Shown here: positions 60,007-64,000 of the stretch, in pieces | Layout: each line of letters starts with the position of its first letter | How positions within the stretch are numbered: the first letter of the stretch is position 1 | NCBI RefSeq assembly: GCF_004331455.1 | Contig: NZ_SJJR01000023.1 | Location: forward strand, 1 to 64,000 | Length of the DNA stretch: 64,000 nucleotides | From: Micromonospora zingiberis | GTDB taxonomy: Bacteria > Actinomycetota > Actinomycetes > Mycobacteriales > Micromonosporaceae | Reading direction: 5' to 3' | Program-made: the position numbers and the translations under genes | Notes under the pieces: generated by a model | Told to the model about the DNA's origin: nothing | The model's input: only the letters and a program-made list of their open reading frames with translations | Databases searched by the model: none

Positions 60007-60996
60007 TCAGCCCTGCCGCTTGGCGGGGCGGCCCTTCTTCGGGTTGGCCGGCTTCGCGCCCGGCTTCGGGCCGGCGACCTTCGGCGCAGCGGGCTTGGCC
60101 GGTTCCGGCGCGGGCTTGCTGCGGCCGAACAGGCCGGTGGTCTTCGCCGGCTGCGTGCCGTTACGCCCGCCGGTGCTCGGCTTGCTGGTGGCGGTCACCG
60201 GCGGCGGGAACTTACGCAGCACCCACTGCTGCTGGCCGAGGGTGAAGAGGTTGTTGGTGACCCAGTAGATGATCACGCCGATCGGGAAGATCGCGCCGGA
60301 GACCAGCAGCGACAGCGGGATGCCGTAGAGCATCAGGCGCTGGATCATCCGCTGCTGCGGGTCCTCCGCCCAACCGGTCTTGAGGATCATCTGCCGGCTG
60401 GTGAGGTAGGTGGTGCCCATCATCACCAGCACCAGGACGCCGGCCATGACCTTGACGACGGTGCCGTTCGCCCCGAGCTGCGCCAGCTCCGCCGCCGTCG
60501 AGCCGAACTTGCTGGCGATCGGGGCGGTGAAGAGGGTGGCGTCGGAGGCGCTGTTGAACTGGTCGACCGTCCAGCCGTAGATGTCCTTGTTGGTCTTGGC
60601 CGGGTCCGGGTTGAGGCGCCGCAGTACGTGGAAGAGGCCGAGGAAGACAGGGATCTGGAGGAACATCGGAAGGCAGCCCATCAACGGGTTGGCCTTTTCC
60701 TTCCGGTAGAGCTCCATCATCTCTTTCTGGAGCGTCTCCCGGTCACCCTTGTGCTTCTCCTGCAGGGCCTTCACCTGCGGTTGGAGGGCCTGCATCGCCC
60801 GCTGCGACTTGATCTGCTTGACGAAGACCGGGAAAAGGATCACCCGGACGGTGACCACCAGGAAGATGATGGCCAGGATCCAGGACCAGTTGGTCCCGAG
60901 GACGCTGGCCTCCGGAACCCCGATGGCGTCCCAGGCCGAATGCCAGGCCAGCAGGATCCACGAGATCGCGTAGTAGATCCAGTCGAGACTAAACAC
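60007..60996 (-). CDS. yidC: Membrane protein insertase YidC
   Basis: Predicted 329 residues; five main transmembrane helices. NWSWILAIIFLVVTVRVILFPVFVKQIKSQRAM contains the hydrophilic-groove arginine near residue 51; then MGCLPMFLQIPVFLGLFHVL and PLSLLVSGAIFPIGVIIYWVTNNLF. The C-terminal tail is Lys/Pro/Ala rich (KPAAPKVAGPKPGAKPANP). It inserts membrane proteins with or without SecYEG. ATG at 60996, one base downstream of the yidD stop. Confidence 0.96.
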   Translation of the reverse strand: MFSLDWIYYAISWILLAWHSAWDAIGVPEASVLGTNWSWILAIIFLVVTVRVILFPVFVKQIKSQRAMQALQPQVKALQEKHKGDRETLQKEMMELYRKEKANPLMGCLPMFLQIPVFLGLFHVLRRLNPDPAKTNKDIYGWTVDQFNSASDATLFTAPIASKFGSTAAELAQLGANGTVVKVMAGVLVLVMMGTTYLTSRQMILKTGWAEDPQQRMIQRLMLYGIPLSLLVSGAIFPIGVIIYWVTNNLFTLGQQQWVLRKFPPPVTATSKPSTGGRNGTQPAKTTGLFGRSKPAPEPAKPAAPKVAGPKPGAKPANPKKGRPAKRQG

Positions 60997-61284
60997 TCAG
61001 GCTCCAGTCACGTCGGCAGCTCGGCGGCCGCCCGGCTCTGGCACCGGGTCGTATCCACCAGGATTGAATGGATGGCAGCGCGACAGCCGCCGGACCGTCA
61101 GACCGGCTCCCCGAAGCGCACCGTGCCGGGTCACCGCCTCCAGGGCGTACGCACTGCACGACGGGTAGAACCGACAGCGGGCCGGCAGCGCCGGACTTAT
61201 CCACCGACGGTACGCGACGATAGGAAGGGTCAGCATCCGGGCACCGGCGGTAGCCGGACGCCCCACAGTCGGGTCGCCGCTCAC
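60997..61284 (-). CDS. yidD: Membrane protein insertion efficiency factor YidD
   Basis: Predicted 95 residues with LTLPIVAYRRWISPALPARCRFYPSCSAYALEAVTRHG and RRLSRCHPFNPGGYDPVPEP, the YidD/Haemolytic family signature including the three cysteines and the GG-Y-DPVP end. It overlaps rnpA by four bases and ends at yidC. Confidence 0.93.
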   Translation of the reverse strand: MSGDPTVGRPATAGARMLTLPIVAYRRWISPALPARCRFYPSCSAYALEAVTRHGALRGAGLTVRRLSRCHPFNPGGYDPVPEPGGRRAADVTGA

Positions 61285-61694
61285 CGGCGCCGCCCACGGC
61301 TGATCCGCGCGGCGTTCAGCGCGGCATCCAGGTCGGCACCGAGCCGCTGGTACGTGGCCTCGGCGGTGGCCGGCAGGGCCCGTACGACGAGGGTGCTTCC
61401 GGCCGGCAGGTCGGGCAGCCGTTCCCGAACCAGGTGCCGCAACCGGCGGCGGACCTTGTTCCGGACCACGGCGGGCCCGACGGCCTTGGAAACCACGAAA
61501 CCGGCGCGGGACACCGGCGCGGAGTCTTCCTCCACGCCGCCCCGCGCCGGTTCCGGCGGGACGTCTGCTGTGCCCTCGGTGGTCACCGGCAGGGTCAGAT
61601 GCACGACAAGTGTGCCCCGACCAGCCCGACGGCCACTGCGGACCGCTGCGGCGAAGTCGCTACTGCGCCGCAGTCGCTGCGCGGCTGCCAGCAC
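61281..61694 (-). CDS. rnpA: Ribonuclease P protein component
   Basis: Predicted 137 residues. FAAAVRSGRRAGRGTLVVHLTL at the N-terminal part, then AGFVVSKAVGPAVVRNKVRRRLRHLVRERLP with the RNR motif. About 20 extra residues (DVPPEPARGGVEEDSAPVS) extend the usual loop between the strands. It assists the RNase P RNA in tRNA 5' processing. The ATG at 61694 follows rpmH by 34 bases. Confidence 0.93.
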   Translation of the reverse strand: MLAAAQRLRRSSDFAAAVRSGRRAGRGTLVVHLTLPVTTEGTADVPPEPARGGVEEDSAPVSRAGFVVSKAVGPAVVRNKVRRRLRHLVRERLPDLPAGSTLVVRALPATAEATYQRLGADLDAALNAARISRGRRR

Positions 61695-61728
61695 GACTGC
61701 CAGTTCCCGGGTGCGGGCCCGGTCGGCC

Positions 61729-61866
61729 TCAGGCCGACAGGCGGGCGCGGCCCTTGGCGCGACGGGTCGAAAGGATGGCGCGGCCGGCCCGGGTGCGCAT
61801 ACGCAGCCGGAAGCCGTGGGTCTTCGCGCGCCGGCGGTTGTTCGGCTGGTAGGTGCGCTTGCTCAC
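61729..61866 (-). CDS. rpmH: 50S ribosomal protein bL34
   Basis: Predicted 45 residues, (GTG)SKRTYQPNNRRRAKTHGF then RLRMRTRAGRAILSTRRAKG, the conserved bL34. Start at 61866 inferred from length and the GAGCCTGAC context. Lies between rnpA and dnaA, divergent to dnaA. Confidence 0.97.
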   Translation of the reverse strand: MSKRTYQPNNRRRAKTHGFRLRMRTRAGRAILSTRRAKGRARLSA

Positions 61867-62515
61867 GTCAGGCTCTCCGTTGTCGGACGGCCCCGGGCGA
61901 AAATCGCCGAGGTCGTGGTGGTCCAGGCCGCCGCGGTGGTGGCCTCGATCGGTGCTGCCCAGACGGTGCGATGGCCGCACACACTCCACGACGTCTTGAG
62001 GACGCCGAGAGCGACCGCAGGCAGCAAGCACCCACCACCCTAGCAGAGGGCGTGAGAGCAGCCCCTCCAGCGTAGGTCGGGGTGCAATCACCGTCAAACT
62101 AGCGAATCCGTACGGTCACCTGCGGCGAAGCACGACCGAAGCGGTGGTTTTCGCTCATGCCGACAAGGGGGCAGGCGCGTCGACGGTTGATGATGCGGCG
62201 ACAACGCTGTTACCGTGCCCGATTGCGGTCAGCGTCTCCAGGTCCGGGATGTCGCCGGCAGGGCAAGACCGGACACGGTGGTGAATCGTTCGGCACGGTG
62301 AACCCCGCTTCAGCACCCGGCACGGCAGGGGGTAGGTCCGACCCACCGCCCGGCGGGCGGCCACAATCGGTCGGTACACAGGCTGTGGACAACTTGTGGA
62401 GAACGACCGGGTGGGACGACCGGGTGGGTTACAGGTCACACCCGCTCGGCACTGGGCCTACGGATGGCCGGGGGACGGCGGCGTCCGGGAGCAGAGGCGA
62501 GGGGGTGGCACGACG
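61867..62515. other. rpmH-dnaA intergenic region
   Basis: 649 bases between the divergent genes rpmH and dnaA, with both promoters expected in it. Contains a DnaA box tgtggacaa (62384-62392) followed by the related ttgtggaga (62394-62402), and a ~16-base imperfect gacgaccgggtggg/gacgaccgggtggg-type repeat around 62402-62430. I see no gene. Confidence 0.6.
62384..62392 (-). promoter_or_regulatory. DnaA box in the rpmH-dnaA spacer
   Basis: tgtggacaa, the complement of TTGTCCACA, a good actinobacterial DnaA box. 124 bases upstream of dnaA; probable autoregulation. Confidence 0.65.
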
Positions 62516-64000
62516 GTGGCCGGTACGACCGACCTTGCCGCGGTGTGGACGGCGACCACGGACGAACTCGCCGACGAGATCATCTCCGCGCAGCAGCGGG
62601 CGTACCTGCGGCTGACCCGACTACGGGCGATCGTCGACGACACCGTGCTGCTGTCCGTGCCGGACGCCTTCACCCGGGATGTGATCGAGTCGCGGTTGCG
62701 GCCGGCCATCACCGAGGCGCTCACCCGTCGGCTGGGCCGCCCGATCCAGGTGGCGGTCACCGTTCGGGCACCCGAGGACGGCCGTACCGAGGGCACCGTC
62801 TACCGCAGCAACCCGGCGGACGGGCCGGGCGGCCACGACGACCCTCCGGTCACCTTCGGCGGCCCCGTCCCCGGGCAGGACGCGATGGCCGACGACCGCC
62901 AGCAGCTCCCGCTCATCCCCGAGCAACCGCACCCGGACCGGTTCGACCGGCCCGCACCGGATGCGCCCCCCGCCGACGGTGGCCCGCGCACCGGCCCACC
63001 CGTGGCCGACGGTCAGGAAACCCTCTTCGGCGCCGCCTTCGGCGAACCGGCCAACCGGTCCGGCGAGACCAACCGGCGGCCAGCCCCGCGGATGGGCTTC
63101 ACCGAGCGGGTCGGCCGCCTGGACCCGCCGACCACCGGTCCGCGCGGCTTCGGCACCCGGTTCGGCGAGGAACCCGGAGTCTCCCCCCGCGACCAACACG
63201 TGATCCGGGCGCTGCCCGGCGACGGTGGCACCGACAGCGGCCCCGGCCGCGGCGACCACCGCCCACGGGACGACCGGCGACTGCCCACCGGCGCGGACAG
63301 TGGTGGCAACCGCCTCAACCCGAAGTACATGTTCGAGACGTTCGTCATCGGCTCGTCGAACCGCTTTGCCCACGCGGCGAGCGTGGCGGTCGCCGAGTCG
63401 CCGGCGAAGGCGTACAACCCGCTGTTCATCTACGGCAGCTCCGGGCTGGGTAAGACCCACCTGCTGCACGCCATCGGGCACTACGCCACCACGCTGGGCA
63501 ACGCCCGCTCGGTCCGGTACGTCTCGACCGAGGAGTTCACCAACGACTTCATCAACTCGCTGCGCGACGACAAGACCAGTGCGTTCCAGCGCCGCTACCG
63601 CGACGTCGACATCCTGCTGATCGACGACATCCAGTTCCTGGAGAACCGCGAGCGGACCCAGGAGGAGTTCTTCCACACCTTCAACACGCTGCACAACGCC
63701 AACAAGCAGATCGTGATCACCTCCGACCGCTCGCCCAAGCAGCTGGCCACCCTTGAGGACCGGCTGCGGACCCGGTTCGAGTGGGGTCTGCTGGCCGACA
63801 TCACGCCGCCGGACCTGGAGACCCGGATCGCGATCCTGCAGAAGAAGGCCGCCCAGGAGCGGCTGTACGCCCCGCCGGACGTGCTGGAGTTCATCGCCTC
63901 CCGGGTGTCGAACTCGATTCGGGAGTTGGAGGGGGCGCTGATCCGGGTCACCGCCTTCGCCAGCCTGACCCGGTCGAACGTGGAGCTGTCGCTGGCCGAG
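62516..64000 (+). CDS. dnaA: Chromosomal replication initiator DnaA (5' part)
   Basis: 495 codons are visible, running off the window end without a stop. Domain I: VAGTTDLAAVWTATTDELAD and VLLSVPDAFTRDVIESRL. A long, charged, Pro/Gly-rich domain II occupies about residues 90-260. Domain III ATPase: LNPKYMFETFVIGSSNRFAH, Walker A GSSGLGKTH, Walker B VDILLIDDIQFLEN, and sensor-1 VITSDRSPKQLATLEDRLR. The DNA-binding domain IV lies beyond 64000. GTG at 62516 is the start; gaggggg lies ten bases upstream. It binds DnaA boxes at oriC, expected between dnaA and dnaN just outside the window. Confidence 0.97.
   Translation, partial: MAGTTDLAAVWTATTDELADEIISAQQRAYLRLTRLRAIVDDTVLLSVPDAFTRDVIESRLRPAITEALTRRLGRPIQVAVTVRAPEDGRTEGTVYRSNPADGPGGHDDPPVTFGGPVPGQDAMADDRQQLPLIPEQPHPDRFDRPAPDAPPADGGPRTGPPVADGQETLFGAAFGEPANRSGETNRRPAPRMGFTERVGRLDPPTTGPRGFGTRFGEEPGVSPRDQHVIRALPGDGGTDSGPGRGDHRPRDDRRLPTGADSGGNRLNPKYMFETFVIGSSNRFAHAASVAVAESPAKAYNPLFIYGSSGLGKTHLLHAIGHYATTLGNARSVRYVSTEEFTNDFINSLRDDKTSAFQRRYRDVDILLIDDIQFLENRERTQEEFFHTFNTLHNANKQIVITSDRSPKQLATLEDRLRTRFEWGLLADITPPDLETRIAILQKKAAQERLYAPPDVLEFIASRVSNSIRELEGALIRVTAFASLTRSNVELSLAE

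Noticed and set aside
61190..61210. A further DnaA box (ttatccacc) within yidD
   Set aside because: One mismatch at the last base and inside a coding region.
1..64000. tRNA or rRNA genes
   Set aside because: I looked for the characteristic T-loop and cloverleaf segments and found no convincing candidate; tRNA genes near gyrA may lie beyond the window.

Overview
This window is a GC-rich actinobacterial chromosome segment that ends inside dnaA, so it lies on one flank of the replication origin. The gene order dnaA-rpmH-rnpA-yidD-yidC-jag-rsmG-parA-parB ... cwlM-trxA-trxB-anti-sigma-sigM-pseudokinase-murJ-cca, then ino1-padR-DUF5318-ponA-GT87-rpsF-ssb-rpsR-rplI-dnaB, is the conserved actinobacterial origin-flank order (known from Streptomyces; in Mycobacterium the same genes are split over both sides of oriC). 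The abundance of XRE/DUF397 modules, the DUF5919 regulator relic, the ParA extension and the parS sites point to Micromonosporaceae (Micromonospora, Salinispora or a relative). That assignment is inference.

Layout. 1-3000: a decayed accessory patch with direct and inverted repeats, two DUF397 genes, one intact and at least two broken XRE-type regulators, and a small cysteine-containing protein. 3000-18000: a GNAT enzyme, a DoxX-like membrane protein, GT87 mannosyltransferase-type membrane proteins, a molybdenum-cofactor cluster (moaC-moaB-moeA-moaE), a large SARP/NB-ARC/TPR regulator, a GGDEF-EAL c-di-GMP enzyme, a phosphoribosyltransferase and two small proteins. 18000-25000: dnaB interrupted by a 509-residue class 3-type intein, a Trp-rich disordered membrane protein, and the rplI-rpsR-ssb-rpsF operon with a probable S6:S18 leader. 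25000-36000: endonuclease IV coupled to a repeat-bearing membrane protein, GT87, a class A penicillin-binding protein, DUF5318, and padR-ino1 with a palindromic operator. 36000-53300: ogt, a secreted subtilase with fascin-like repeats, cca, murJ, a pseudokinase, sigM with its anti-sigma factor, trxB-trxA behind a sigma-R-type promoter, cwlM, an acetyltransferase, an aminotransferase coupled to a D-Ala-D-Ala ligase-like enzyme, and a HIT-fold protein. 53300-55800: a 2.5-kb stretch with no believable gene but with three parS sites, DnaA boxes, tandem repeats and long inverted repeats. 55800-64000: parB-parA, rsmG, jag, yidC, yidD, rnpA, rpmH and the 5' part of dnaA.

How the genes work together. 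Most of the core is replication initiation and segregation (dnaA, dnaB, ssb, parAB-parS), cell-wall assembly and its control (murJ, pseudokinase, cwlM, ponA, ddl-like), membrane-protein insertion (yidC/yidD), RNA processing (rnpA, cca, rsmG) and thiol-redox homeostasis (trxBA, sigM). The least expected sequence features are the intein carrying two internal CxxC pairs, the parS-containing gene desert, parS sites translated as VSRET inside ParA, and repeated clusters of exact DnaA boxes away from the canonical oriC. No tRNA, rRNA, CRISPR array, insertion sequence or complete phage module was recognised. Starts were chosen by eye from Shine-Dalgarno sequences, coupling and family length; functional names are by remembered family resemblance, not by database search.
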